Below, piece after piece: positions 24,137 to 34,317 of a stretch of DNA of 64,000 nt (position 1 is the stretch's first letter; every line of letters begins with the position of its first letter). The stretch spans positions 4,195,226-4,259,225 of the forward strand of contig JAQMRL010000021.1 in the NCBI GenBank assembly GCA_035578175.1, read 5' to 3'. A model generated the notes under the pieces. The model was not told the origin of the DNA and made no database searches. It saw only the letters and a list, made by a program, of their open reading frames with translations. The stretch comes from Catonia carolina. Taxonomy: Eukaryota > Arthropoda > Insecta > Hemiptera > Achilidae. The translations under genes and the position numbers were made by a program.

Positions 24137-25134
24137 GTAAGTAATAGCTATATCCATAAAATTGTAATTTTTTTATTATACGTAAAGCATAACGTAGCTT
24201 ATAATTTCTGTTTAAACAATAATAATAATTCATTCGAACTGTAATCTATCAATTTTAAAACGTTATTTGATTGTGTAATTTAATTTTATTATAAGTATTC
24301 ACTTTAATATTTTGTCTGTAGATTTATTAAGAAAATACGCCGATCATTTTGAGGTTAGCAGAGTTTTAGAGCGACCACTGGGTACAAATTATTTTATACC
24401 GTAGTGTTATGTTTTGGAAGGAAATACATCATTAAATAATTTATATAATTTCATTATTTTATTTAACATAGGTTATTTTCAAGAAAAACCTTCACTGTGT
24501 TTTGCATTTTTAACGTATTTTTGTTGCATTTCGGTTTGCGGTTGTTTTTCCCGTAGTTACGCCACTGTTGTTTTTTACTAGTACTGGTGGAACGTGTAAA
24601 ATAGGGAGTTACTTAAATTATAAGATTTCAAGATTGATCTAGTTTGAAGCACTTATTTATCCCTAGGTATTATTTAATTAAATCGCTGAAATTCTCTGAC
24701 CACACTATTCAAATACATTTTTTTCTTAAATAAATTTGTAGAAAATTTAATTCTGATAAGATTCATGTGAATTACTCAGGAAAAATATAAATAATGGATA
24801 TTGAAATTTCGCTTTATTTAAAATCAAAACAGATGCACATAAAATGTACATTCACTCTTAACCCAATATTTTGAATTTTGATGAGTGATGCCCACAGCAG
24901 TCCCTTGATTGAGCCTTACGCCCACCGGACCCAACGAAGCACTACTGCGAGGGAAGAAGATGACGTCTCCGCTGGACAACGACATGCCGTGTCGCCCAGC
25001 TCTTCGTTTGACGACCACCCCTTAAATGGCCCTTTTCAGGGCCACAAAATAAATAAGGTTTGCCACTTAATGTCACCATCACATAGTGCCTGCCGCACGG
25101 TGTTAATCTTGAGTTTATTTGTTTGATTTTTCAG
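24137..25134 (+). other. U2AF1: U2AF1 intron 1
   Basis: 998-bp intron, GTAAGT to TTTTTCAG. It is mostly AT-rich and unremarkable to about 24880, then carries a GC-richer segment that ends in a histone-type stem-loop at 25028. Confidence 0.8.
24880..25062 (+). repeat. Sequence ending in a single histone-type stem-loop (H3)
   Basis: GGCCCTTTTCAGGGCC at 25028-25043 is preceded by AAAT and followed by ACAAAATAAATAAGGTTTGC. The downstream AAGGTTT(C)GCCAC segment is shared with the two larger copies at 34318 and 58887; the upstream 140 bp is not obviously shared. No histone coding sequence is recognisable here. Confidence 0.6.
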
Positions 25135-25222
25135 AGTCAACTGTTCGTTTTATTTCAAAATTGGAGCATGTCGTCATGTTGATAGATGTTCAAGAATCCA
25201 TAATAAGCCTACTTTCAGTCAG
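25135..25222 (+). CDS. U2AF1: U2AF1 exon 2, CCCH zinc finger 1
   Basis: Acceptor TTTTTCAG at 25127-25134, 88 nt, donor GTAAAT at 25223. The exon completes the Lys codon and encodes [20 protein letters not shown] followed by IHNKPTFSQ. The Zn ligands fit C-x8-C-x5-C-x3-H. This finger helps read the 3' splice-site AG. The residue between RH and DRC is Val (GTT), where animal orthologues I know have Gly (GGT-type codon). The exon ends in phase 0. Confidence 0.95.
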
Positions 25223-25246
25223 GTAAATATGTCTTTAGTTTAATGT

Positions 25247-25650
25247 GTAGCTTGATTCACAGCTTCGTGTAGTTGTTGTGGAATGCAGTGTGTTGTTATA
25301 GTAGTGGGACAATGAATGAGTGTTAGTAGTGTTTGACAGCTGATGCATTTGTAGTGGTAGCGTCTACTAACTAAACTAAAAACATATTCTTTTCATCCGG
25401 CGCATTAATTTAACAAATACCTACCTGGTTATTAACTTGGTCGGATTCATAATACTTAACTTACCAATTTATATCGAAATATGTAAATAAATAAATGTAA
25501 TAAATACAAACAAATATTTTAATTACGGAAAGTTTGAAAATGAATGTTTGTATTAGAGTAATACAACAGTCGTATTCCCAGCATGCATCACTCGTTCAAT
25601 ATACCTCACCTGTACCCCCTTCACCCCACAGCTACATCCAGCTGGGACCC
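25247..25650 (-). mobile_element. ~400-bp TIR repeat, copy in intron 2
   Basis: Inverted relative to the copies at 31296-32082, sharing TTAATTTAACAAATACCTAC, GTAGACGCTACC-type and AGTGTTAGTAGTGTT segments and the CAGCTGGGAC end. It starts 25 bp after the exon 2 donor. Confidence 0.75.
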
Positions 25651-25660
25651 GCCTATACTT

Positions 25661-25774
25661 TTATACTTTTCCACTCAGTGAGTTGTGGCAATGGTAAACC
25701 ACCTCACTCCTCTCCCTTTACTTAGTAAAACCTCTGCAGGTTCAAACCAGCCAACCAGGCTGATCACCTAAACA
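25661..25774 (-). mobile_element. Family-B interspersed repeat, copy 3 (fragment)
   Basis: Head part only, in minus orientation: TTTCCACTCAGTGAGTTGTG... to GGTTCAAACCAGCC and GATCACCTAAAC. Confidence 0.75.
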
Positions 25775-25781
25775 CACATAC

Positions 25782-25909
25782 ACATTTTCAGACCCCCTCA
25801 ATCCAAAAAAATAAAACATGTTTTTAGTAGCGATTGGTGTGTGTGTGTGTACAAAATATCTCAAGAATGGAATAGCATACACAGTTGAGACTCGTAATTT
25901 AAGTTAGGT
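25782..25909 (+). mobile_element. HINE-like element, copy 11 (fragment)
   Basis: Covers CATTTTCAGACCCCCTCAAT through a short GT tract to GTAATTTAAGTTAGG, where an RTE-like LINE tail has been inserted. No continuation was recognised after that insertion. Confidence 0.75.
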
Positions 25910-26580
25910 TTTTTTTTTTGTCATCAGTCTCCAACTGGTTTGATGCAGTTCTCCAACCTGTTCTATCTTGCGCAAGTCGTTTCATAACTACATATCTGTA
26001 ACACCCTACATCTTTTGTAATTTGCTTTATATATTCTAATCTTTGCCTCCCTCTACAATTTACTCCCTCAATGTTACCCTCCATTATTGAGAGCTCAATA
26101 CCTGGATGTCTTAGGATATGCCCCACTAGCCTATCCCTTCTTTTGGTAAGATGCTTCCATATACTTCTTTTTTCATCCACTCGCCTAAGAACCTCTAAAT
26201 TACTTATTTTGTCCACCCACCTAATCTTTAACATTTTCCTATAACACCACATTTCAAAAGCTTCTATCCTCTTCCGTTCTACAGCCCCTATCACCCACAT
26301 TTCACTTCCGTATAATGCTACACTCCAAACATAATGTTTTAAGAAATTTTTCCTAACCTGTAAATCAATGTTTGTAGTCAGTAAGCTGTTTTTCATTTCA
26401 AAGGCTTTTCTAGCTTGAGCAATTCTACTCTTGATATCACTCGTGCTTCTACCATCCTTTGTTATTTTACTCCCTAGATAGCAGAATTCCCCAACTTCCT
26501 GTATGTTTTCGTTGCCTACTCTTAAATTTCCCATCTCTTCTAACCACTCTTGCTGCTGCACAACACTTTCGTTTTGTTCT
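25910..26580 (-). mobile_element. 5'-truncated LINE tail (RTE-like), with target duplication
   Basis: The minus strand encodes FCYLGSKITKDGRSTSDIKS, RIAQARKAFEMKNSLLTTNI, RKNFLKHYVWSVALYGSEMW, EAFEMWCYRKMLKIRW and, near the end, AQDRTGWRTASNQLETDDKK, uninterrupted for about 220 residues. This is the C-terminal end of an insect RTE-like ORF2. A 12-bp duplication TTTAAGTTAGGT flanks it (25898-25909, 26581-26592), so it is a complete, heavily 5'-truncated insertion, probably young. Confidence 0.88.
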
Positions 26581-26702
26581 TTTAAGTTAGGTACAGGCCT
26601 GTTACTAAATTGTAGCTCCTCTGTACAAAGTGAAGGACAGTCAAGAACGGGACAAATAGACCTCTACAATTTTGTAGTAAACAGCTGACTTTTAATATTA
26701 TT

Positions 26703-26903
26703 TTTTTATTTTTTTTTTTTTTAACGTCGCATCAACTGCAACGGTCATTAGCGAAGACATTGGGGTGTAACTTTTTTGTACAATGGAGGATGAAATGATT
26801 TTTTTTTGTAACGTATGAAAATATGCCGCACCTGAGTGAGATTCGAACCCAGGACCGCATGATGAGAGGCGAGCACGTTACCAACTGCGCCAATGTGGCT
26901 GGC
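26703..26903 (-). mobile_element. tRNA-derived SINE, family C, copy 1
   Basis: On the minus strand the head GCCACATTGGCGCAGTTGG and B-box GGTTCGAATC are clear, with a poly-A at the other end. It is flanked by TAATATTATT (26693-26702, 26904-26913). Confidence 0.85.
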
Positions 26904-26963
26904 TAATATTATTATTATTACCAATAATGTGATAATTTAAATAAAATCATATTTATACACAAT

Positions 26964-27475
26964 TTTTTTTGTCATCAGTCTCTCGACTGGTTTGATTCAG
27001 TTCTCCAAGCTGTTCTATCTTGCGCAAGTCAATTCATATCTACATACCTGTAACACCCGACATATTTTGTAATTTGCTAATCTTTGCCTCCCTTTTCAAT
27101 TTACTCCCTCAATATTACCCTCCATCATTGATAGATGTCTTAAGATATGCCCCACTAGCCTATCCCTTCTTTTGGTAAGATGCTTCCGTATATATTTTTT
27201 TTTTTATCCACTCGCCTAAGAACCTCTAAATAACTTATTTTGTCCACCCACCTAATCTTTTAACATTTTCCTATAACATCGCATTTCAAAAGCTTCTATC
27301 CTCTTCTTTTTTACAGCCCCTATCACCCACGTTTCACTTTTGTATAATGCTGCACTCCAAACATAATGTTTTAAGAAATTTTTCCTAATCTGTAAATCAA
27401 TGTTTGTAGTCGGTAAGCTGTTATACATTTCAAAGGCTTTTCTAGCTTGAGCAAATCTACTTCTGATATCACTTG
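26964..27475 (-). mobile_element. Second 5'-truncated LINE tail of the same RTE-like family
   Basis: Closely similar to 25910-26580 (RKNFLKHYVWSAALYKSETW, EAFEMRCYRKMLKD) but with stops and deletions. Flanked by TTATACACAAT at 26953-26963 and 27476-27486. It represents an independent insertion about 400 bp from the first in the same orientation. Confidence 0.88.
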
Positions 27476-27594
27476 TTATACACAATATATAATCATTTAT
27501 CGTAATTATTAATATATCCTAAAAAATAAATACTTTGTTATAAAATTACAATAAAAATATATGTTGGTGGTCATCATAAAAACTAAACTATTTT

Positions 27595-27712
27595 TCAAAG
27601 TTGATGAGCTCTCTTTACGTATGCATTGCCCCCCCCCACCCACCCACTTCATAGCTAGCCATTCACTTGCCACCAACTACGCCAATACTTGCTCTCCTAC
27701 CTCTGTTAAATA
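27595..27712. repeat. Short repeat shared with 42600-42725
   Basis: About 120 bp from GATGAGCTCTCTTTACG to CTACCTCTGTTAAATAT recur downstream near 42606-42722. The right end here is broken by a mariner insertion at TA. Confidence 0.7.
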
Positions 27713-27714
27713 TA

Positions 27715-28396
27715 GGGTGATTCAAAAAGAGCGCCGGTTTTGATATATCAAATTAAGAGATTTATTTTATTGAAAAACTGAAAAAACATACATCAACAAG
27801 TTCATCTTACCTTCTGATTTCATGTATGAAAAATGATGTCGTGCGTGTGTCCTCCTCTACTGCGCTGGCACGCATCAACTCTGTCCATGAAATTGGATAT
27901 CACTGCACGACAAGTTTTGACTTCCATTTGCCCGATAACCCGTCGAATTAAACCCCACATACGGCAGTTCTGTTTATTAACAAAACCGTTTAAGTGGAAG
28001 TGCGCCTCATCACTGAAAATGATTTTGTTTGCGAAGGTGTCATCATCCTGCCGTTTTCTCAATACCCAGTCAACAAACTGTCGTCTCTTCTGGTGGTCTG
28101 CCACTTTCAAATGTTGCGTCAACTGAATTTTATACGGGTGATATTGGAGATCATACCGAAGAATTCTACGTACAGAAGAACATCGTAAACCCAATTGTTG
28201 AGAATGGCGACGTATTGATTTTGCTGGCCTAACAGCCACACTGTCACGAACCAACGCAACGTTCTGCTCAGTTCGGCCAGAACGACGACGTCCAGAACTT
28301 TTAAGGTCGACTGTTGAACCCGACTCAAAAAACTTTTTCATGAGCCTGCGAACTGTTGATTCATTCGGTGCTTCATTGTGTCCCAGAGTTTTAGGT
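27715..28396 (-). mobile_element. Mariner-family element M2, internally deleted
   Basis: Minus strand, from terminal repeat GGGTGATTCAAAAAGAGCGC. The remaining transposase frame (27820-28341) begins in the DNA-binding region (KKFFESGSTVDLKSSGRRRS), keeps the first catalytic Asp in IIFSDEAHF, then jumps from RMWGL straight to IRRVIGQMEV, losing the second and third catalytic Asp. The 5' terminal repeat is missing. Confidence 0.85.
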
Positions 28397-28449
28397 CGCG
28401 GTGAGGAGGGGCTGCAGAAGCCTGAACGCCCTGGTTGTAAAGAAGAAAG

Positions 28450-28561
28450 AAGAACTTAATAGGAATACAACATCAATAAAGTCGCGGACTCTAGCGTGCA
28501 CCTTGTAGTAGGTGGCTTTGGTTTGTTGACAGTAGGAGCAAACTAACAACGGCTGAACTAT
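28450..28561 (-). mobile_element. TA-type MITE family T, copy 3 (end fragment)
   Basis: Reverse complement of the first ~110 bp of the family, ending TAGGAGCAAACTAACAACGG then CTGAACTATA. Confidence 0.75.
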
Positions 28562-29259
28562 AATTTCACTATCTTTCACAAACGATATAGAGCGCTAGTA
28601 CGTAGCTTCAAAGTAGTCTACGCGTATTATCACCAACGTGAAGTGACGTCGTCGTTAGTTACGGTGGCCCATGTGCTCGAATAACCTATAAATGTAATGA
28701 ATTTTTATGTGTTTATAGGTATTTTAGAAGTGAATTTTACAAGTGTTTATTTTATGAGTATTTTTTAAGTAATTTTATAGAAAAGAATTATTCAGTTATG
28801 TAAATGAAACAATTATGGACTTATATTTTATTTTATGGACTTACAGACTTTATTTCAATAATACAACTTTAAGATAGGTTAGGTAACTAATTGTTTTAAA
28901 TTATGAATAAAATATATTTTACATGCAAAAATGTCGCTTTTAATATCATATTTGGTCATAATTAGCTGTAATAATAATTGTGTTAAAGCGAAAAAAAATA
29001 AAGCAAAATAGTATTCATTTCTGAAAAAAAAATTCACTGGTAAGGGGTTGTTCTTACACATAGTTTATCCACCTTTAACCCTTTATAGGGTATAAGGACT
29101 TGAATATTGTATTTCTAGTGCCAGAACAGGTACACTTACCGAGGAACGTTTATTGAAATGAATCGCATAATGTTTAGTGGTAAGAATGCTTATTAAGGGG
29201 AGACTGCATGATGGTTTTTCACTCAAAATTTTAATTTTTGTTTTTTATATTTTTCAATA
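28562..29259. other. Intronic AT-rich stretch, nothing recognised
   Basis: No exon with U2AF similarity and no shared repeat found. This is one of the few repeat-free places where the missing RRM exon could have been. Confidence 0.4.
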
Positions 29260-29267
29260 GTTTAGGC

Positions 29268-29717
29268 CAGTGGTTCCCAACCTGGGGGCGATCGTCCCCT
29301 GGTGGGCGATTTGGGGTCGCAGGGGGGCGATAAATTTGTGGGGGGCGATAGGGGTCGATGAGTATTGAAAGACAGAAAAATAAAACTGTACTACAGGGTA
29401 GAATCTTTACTGTCGCGGATACATGTTTTTTTTACAAACAAATAGTTTAGTTTTTACAAACAAATAAACTAAACTCTTTGTTGACATTTTTTATGGTCGA
29501 GCTCGTACACATGAGATGAAGAATTCTGGACACAACTGCTTTGGTTGATTATTTGTTGTGAACAATAATAAATCTTTTTTACAGAATAACATACTTTATT
29601 ATTTATCAACACATTACTTCAAATTAAATTAGGTATACGATGCTAAGAGAAGGGGGCGATAGGTGTAAGTCATCCTTCACAAAGGGGCAAAGCCCCATAA
29701 AAGGTTGGGAACCACTG
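29268..29717. mobile_element. hAT-type non-autonomous element
   Basis: 450 bp with termini CAGTGGTTCCCAACCT and AGGTTGGGAACCACTG and a perfect 8-bp duplication GTTTAGGC (29260-29267, 29718-29725), both diagnostic of hAT transposons. The interior carries GGGGGCGAT-rich ends and no transposase. Confidence 0.92.
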
Positions 29718-29725
29718 GTTTAGGC

Positions 29726-30036
29726 CTAGATCTACCAGAAAAACATTAAATTAACATCAAAAGAATACTTTTTTTTATAAAAAAAATCTAGTTTTTATCA
29801 GGTTTACGCAGAAAAATTATCATGTTACGAAGAACGAATATTTTTGCATAATTTTATACTGCTCGTTTTAGTGTAAAGAAAATTTTAATTTTTAAAATAT
29901 CTGTATCATGGTTTTTTCTATTCTCAGTTGTTGGTTCACCGTTCTAAACAACTGTTGATGGGAAATTTACTTGTTTGTGTACATATTGTTTTTGATTTGT
30001 GCCTTCTTGTTTCTTACCTTTTTACCGTAAATTTAG
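29726..30036. other. Intronic spacer, nothing recognised
   Basis: AT-rich; a CTATTCTCAG acceptor-like site at about 29926 is followed by codons with no U2AF similarity. Confidence 0.4.
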
Positions 30037-30992
30037 ATTTTTACTTTCTCTTGCCTATAAGAATATATAGGAAGGAAAGTATTGTTTTCATGTCGATTTT
30101 TCGAAATCGAGTTTTCACCGGATCTATACGTTTTCAGACCCCCTGAACCCAAAAAACATGTTTTTAGCGATTGGTCTGTGTGTGTGTGTGTGTCTGTGTG
30201 TGAACAGAATATCTCAAGAACGGAACATCGTACAAACTTGAAACTTGAAACTTAAGTTACATACCACTACCGGACCCGACACGAACATTTTCATCAAAAT
30301 CGGTCAACCGGAAGTAGTAGTAACTTAGTTTATTCCTATAATTTTTCGCTTTTTTGCAATTTTCTCAAAAACAGGTCCTACGATTTTTTTAAAAATCGCC
30401 TGGTTTACTCAATTTTTTATTCTCTACAAGATAGGGTAGGCGCCATGTTTGCTGAAATTCTGCGTGAGGCTGTTTTTACGTAAAAACATTTTATTTTTAA
30501 GATTGCGGCTTTAATATGCATTTTAGCGCAAAACGTTATATAATATAAGTTGTAGAGAATTTAAAATCCTACAACTTTTATTTCAAACATTTTTTTGTAT
30601 AACGCTTAGTTTAGCGGTAATTTGCGATTTTCTGTTTTTTCTCACGAAAACGTGAGAAAAATCGATTTTTTTAACATTTCGGCCTTGGTATGCATTTTAC
30701 GACAAAAGTGTATATAATTAAATTTATAGAAAATTAAAAGATCTACAACTTTTATTTAAAGCATTTTTCTCTACAGAACCTAGTTTAGAGAGAAAGAGTG
30801 ATTTTTCGTATTTCTAAGCCAAACTGAGGTCGATTTTCATTTTGCGTCTTTCATATATGATTAAAATAAGGTTATGTTTATTGAGGTTAGTTTGTGTGTT
30901 TATTTGTAATGTTTTATTACTAATGTTAGGTTTATTGTTAATTATTTGCACTGGCAAGAGAAAGTTGTGTGAGTGTTTCAAACCAGATTTTT
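30037..30992 (+). mobile_element. HINE-like element, copy 12
   Basis: Complete copy very close to the consensus, with a short GT/CT tract. It has a small insertion (AACTTAG) near 30322. Confidence 0.8.
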
Positions 30993-31295
30993 AACACTCA
31001 CGTACATTTGTCGTAGAAACCAATAAATGAACGTACCAGGCTGAAATTTTTACCAGTTAATTATCTTGTATATCCACATATACCGACATCTTTATGACTT
31101 CCTTAGGTGCTCCAAAAATTAGTAATACGCAAAACAATTTGTAAAAATTTTATGTTTTTTAATTTAAAAAAAAAAAAAATGGTATGGTCCAAGGATTAAA
31201 TTGAAAAAATTTCAGTAGCTCGAGAAGAAATGCAACACCTATAGTGTGTAAAGTTTAATTTCGCTACATGTGTGACTGCTGCACATCTGAGTTTC
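30993..31295. other. Intronic spacer with a weak exon-like trace
   Basis: Mostly unremarkable. At 31215-31241, after TTTCAG, the bases can be read VAREEMQHL before a stop, faintly like the VSDxEMQEH stretch of the missing U2AF1 RRM exon. I do not call an exon here. Confidence 0.3.
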
Positions 31296-32082
31296 TACTG
31301 CTTGAGTCCCAGCTGGGTGTAGTTGCCGGGTGAAGGGTACAGGTGAGGTATAATGAATGAGTGACGCATTCTGGGAGAACGATTATTGTATTACTCTGAT
31401 ACAAAACATTAGTTTTCAAACTTTCCATATTTAAAATATTTGTTTGTATTTATTTACATGTTTTGATATGAATTGGTAAGTTAAATATTATGATTCTGAC
31501 CAAGTTAATAACCCTGTAGTAGGTATTTGTTAAATTAATGCGCCAGATGATAAGAATATGTTTTTTAGTCTAGTTAGTAGACGCTACCACTACAAATGCA
31601 TCAACAAGTGAAACACTACTAACACTCAGTCATTCTGCCACTACTATAACAACGCACTCCATTCCTTAGAACTATTGCTCGAGTCCCAGCGGGGTGTAGT
31701 TGTGGGGTGAAGGATACGGGAGAGGTATAATGAATGAGTGACTCATTCTGGGAGAACGATTGTTAAATTACTCTGATACAAAACATTCGTTTTCAAACTT
31801 TCCATATTTAACATATTTGTTTGTATTTATTACATTTATTTATTTTGATATGAGTTGTTATTTTGATATTATGATTCCGACCAAGTTAATAACCCTGTAG
31901 TAGGTATTTGTTAAATTAATGCGCCGGATTATAAGAATATGTTTTTAGTGTAGTTAGTAGACACTATCACTACAAATGCCATGAGCTGTGAAACACTACT
32001 AACACTCATTCATTCTCCCACTACTATAACAACGCACGCACTGCATTCCACAACAACTACACGCAGCTGCGACTCAAGCGGT
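31296..32082. mobile_element. Tandem pair of ~400-bp TIR repeats
   Basis: Two related units in the same orientation, about 31296-31673 and 31674-32082. The outer ends are inverted: CTACTGCTTGAGTCCCAGCT and CTACCGCTTGAGTCGCAGCT (reverse complement of the right end). Outside the ends are the similar direct repeats ACATCTGAGTTT and ACATTTGAGTTT, a possible target duplication. No coding capacity; superfamily unknown. Confidence 0.7.
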
Positions 32083-32182
32083 AGGTGACATTTGAGTTTG
32101 AAATGGAAGAAGAAGGTTAGTGTAGTGTTGTTATGTGTGTGTGTGTTTGTTAATGAAGTGCATTTTGTTGTTGTGTTTACAG

Positions 32183-32254
32183 TATGGTGAGATAGAGGAG
32201 ATGAACGTGTGCGATAATCTTGGTGACCATCTAGTTGGCAATGTTTACATCAAA
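32183..32254 (+). CDS. U2AF1: U2AF1 exon, second half of UHM/RRM
   Basis: Acceptor TTTACAG, 72 nt in phase 0, donor GTAAGT at 32255. It reads [20 protein letters not shown] then VYIK, the strongly conserved middle of the U2AF35 UHM, including the RNP1-like strand GNVYIKF completed by the next exon. This domain binds the large U2AF subunit. The preceding RRM segment should lie in the 6.96 kb since exon 2 but was not identified. Confidence 0.95.
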
Positions 32255-32439
32255 GTAAGTAGTAAACAATTCAATAAATCCCCCCCTCACAAAATGTTTC
32301 AAGCGACGAGCATACAATTTTAAATAATTACGCGAAGAATGACGATCAAAGTTTTTTTTTGGTAAAAATGTTTTGTTCACCCCCTGATTTGTTGTACTTT
32401 TGTAAAATTTCAGAACAGGCTTCTTATTTTTAGACTTGT

Positions 32440-32766
32440 AAGGCAAGCTGACTGCATTGGCGTCAGTTTGGGTTTGAATCCCATTAGGGCACGACATATT
32501 TTCATACGTTACAAAAAATCATTTCATCCTTCACCGTCTGCATTAGCAGTAACTGCAGAACAGTCGGACGTTAAACCAAAAAAAAAAAAAAAAATGCATT
32601 GGCGTAGTTGGTAACGTGCTCGCCTCTCATCATGCTGTCTTAAGTTCGAATCCCATTCAGGCATGGCATATTTTCATACGTTAAAAAAAATCGTTTTTAT
32701 CTTTCACCGTCTGCATTAGCAGTAATTGCAGAACAGTCGGACGTTAAACAAAAAAAAAAGAAAAAA
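32440..32766 (+). mobile_element. tRNA-derived SINE family C, two copies in tandem
   Basis: Copies at about 32440-32594 and 32595-32766, each with a family-C head, a body (CACCGTCTGCATTAGCAGTA) and a poly-A-rich end with AAAC. The second has the clean A-box TGGCGTAGTTGGTAACG; the first is damaged in the head. They start about 185 bp after a U2AF1 donor. Confidence 0.8.
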
Positions 32767-33037
32767 TATAAGGCAAACCAGTGTTTCTTGACTCTTTCTT
32801 TCCAATTCCCCACGTGTAATTTTAGCTTTTTTCCTACTGTTTGTATTTCTATATGTATTTTCTTTATGTTTTTGGTTCATGGGAAGTAAGGACGTGCTAA
32901 TCGAGGTATCCATTTTTTGGCCGGTGGAACTTTTTACTGCTCACAGCGTGTAGAGTCGCACCAATCCCACTGATTTTAATAGATGAAATTAATGCTACCA
33001 ACTTAAAAATATTAAAAATCCAAGTTTACCAGAGGTA

Positions 33038-33637
33038 ACCCCACTCTTGGGGGGTCCAGACGACAACTGACCCTGGAGCTTCAAGGCCAAGGGGAAAATT
33101 GGCCTCTCATGGAACGTTTGAGTTTGTATCGCGAGGTGCATGCCCGGGCGGTGTGGGGGTTCCTTGACGAGGTAGCTACATTCTACTGCGTCATGTAGTA
33201 TAACTAAGGGTTTGTGTCTCGGCTATCGTCAAGGGCACTGAAGTCAAAATTACATAGCCTATGGCGAACAAACACTTGCTGGACAAATTTAAAGGCGACT
33301 AGGTCCTAACCAATATTTTATATTATTAGCTAATTTCATTTTAATCTTCGACAAGTTCTCTGACTGTTAGGACCCAAATATTTTCTGACGCGGGCCTTGA
33401 GCCCGAAGAGGCACCCTGACAAGAGGGTGAGCAGTGCACACTCCCCAGGTCGGTCGACCTGGCTCCAACTCGCCCTCGAAAATTTTAATTCTTAACTAGT
33501 TTTAATTCTCAAGTAAGGTGACTGTCGCCGCCGTCACAAAGTTTCATAAGAGTTGTTGGGAACGGCCTCCAGGTGTATACCTTCTGGGGACCAATTGGAG
33601 GGGAGCTGGTGGGACCAATCCCACCAAACCATTGCCA
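33038..33637. mobile_element. 600-bp GC-richer retro-insertion of unknown family
   Basis: Flanked by TTACCAGAGGTAA (33026-33037) and TTACCAGAGGTTA (33638-33650), a likely target duplication. The body is distinctly GC-richer than the intron and includes GGTCGGTCGACC and repeated GGTGGGACCAATCCCACC palindromes. No long frame and no poly-A. It could be the non-coding end of a LINE or a SINE without an A tail; I do not recognise it. Confidence 0.55.
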
Positions 33638-33762
33638 TTACCAGAGGTTAATATCGTTTAAAACATTTTTCACCCACAATTCCCCATTTATGCAATTTTG
33701 TCGCTTAGAACATTTTGCGGGCGGGGATCTATTTAATAAATAAATCATCTTAGATTCTATTA

Positions 33763-34090
33763 CAGTTCAGCCGTTCTTAGTTTGCTCTTACTGTTAACAA
33801 ACAAAATCCACCTACTACAGGGTGCACACTAGAGTCTATGACTTTACGGATGTCGTATTTTGATTAAGTTAACTATGTTTTAAATTATAACTACTTGAAA
33901 CATCAGTCATAATATGATGTAGGCCTAAAAATTTCATTTATAAAAATACTTTTAAAAGTATTTTGTATTTAAATACTTTTTAATCAGCGTGTACACATTT
34001 TGATATAATGCATGCGCATTATGTCAATGCGCATGCTCAGTGACGTCATTATTTGTTTACAGTAGGAGCAAACTAACAGAGGCTGGACTT
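33763..34090 (+). mobile_element. TA-flanked MITE family T, copy 4 (complete)
   Basis: 328 bp, CAGTTCAGCCGTTCTTAG to ...GGCTGGACTT with TA on both sides (33761-33762, 34091-34092). It carries the family's internal TGACGTCA palindrome. Confidence 0.8.
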
Positions 34091-34317
34091 TATATAGTTT
34101 GGGCAGTACCCTTGACTTGTACAAAAATAGTACAAGTAAAACACTACTACTATTAACGAAATCTCTGACAGTAGTAGTGACGTAATGCATACCTCTCAGC
34201 TGCACAAAGCTTGGGAACAACGGGCATTATGTCAGTGTTAAGTTGCCAAAATCTGGCCATTTATAAAAAAATGTTGTTTTAACTTTTCACTGGTTCTAAT
34301 TATTACTGGAGCGTATT

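Noticed and set aside
29926..30010. Exon-like segment after CTATTCTCAG in the U2AF1 intron
   Set aside because: Its translation has no similarity to the missing RRM segment and no suitable donor follows.
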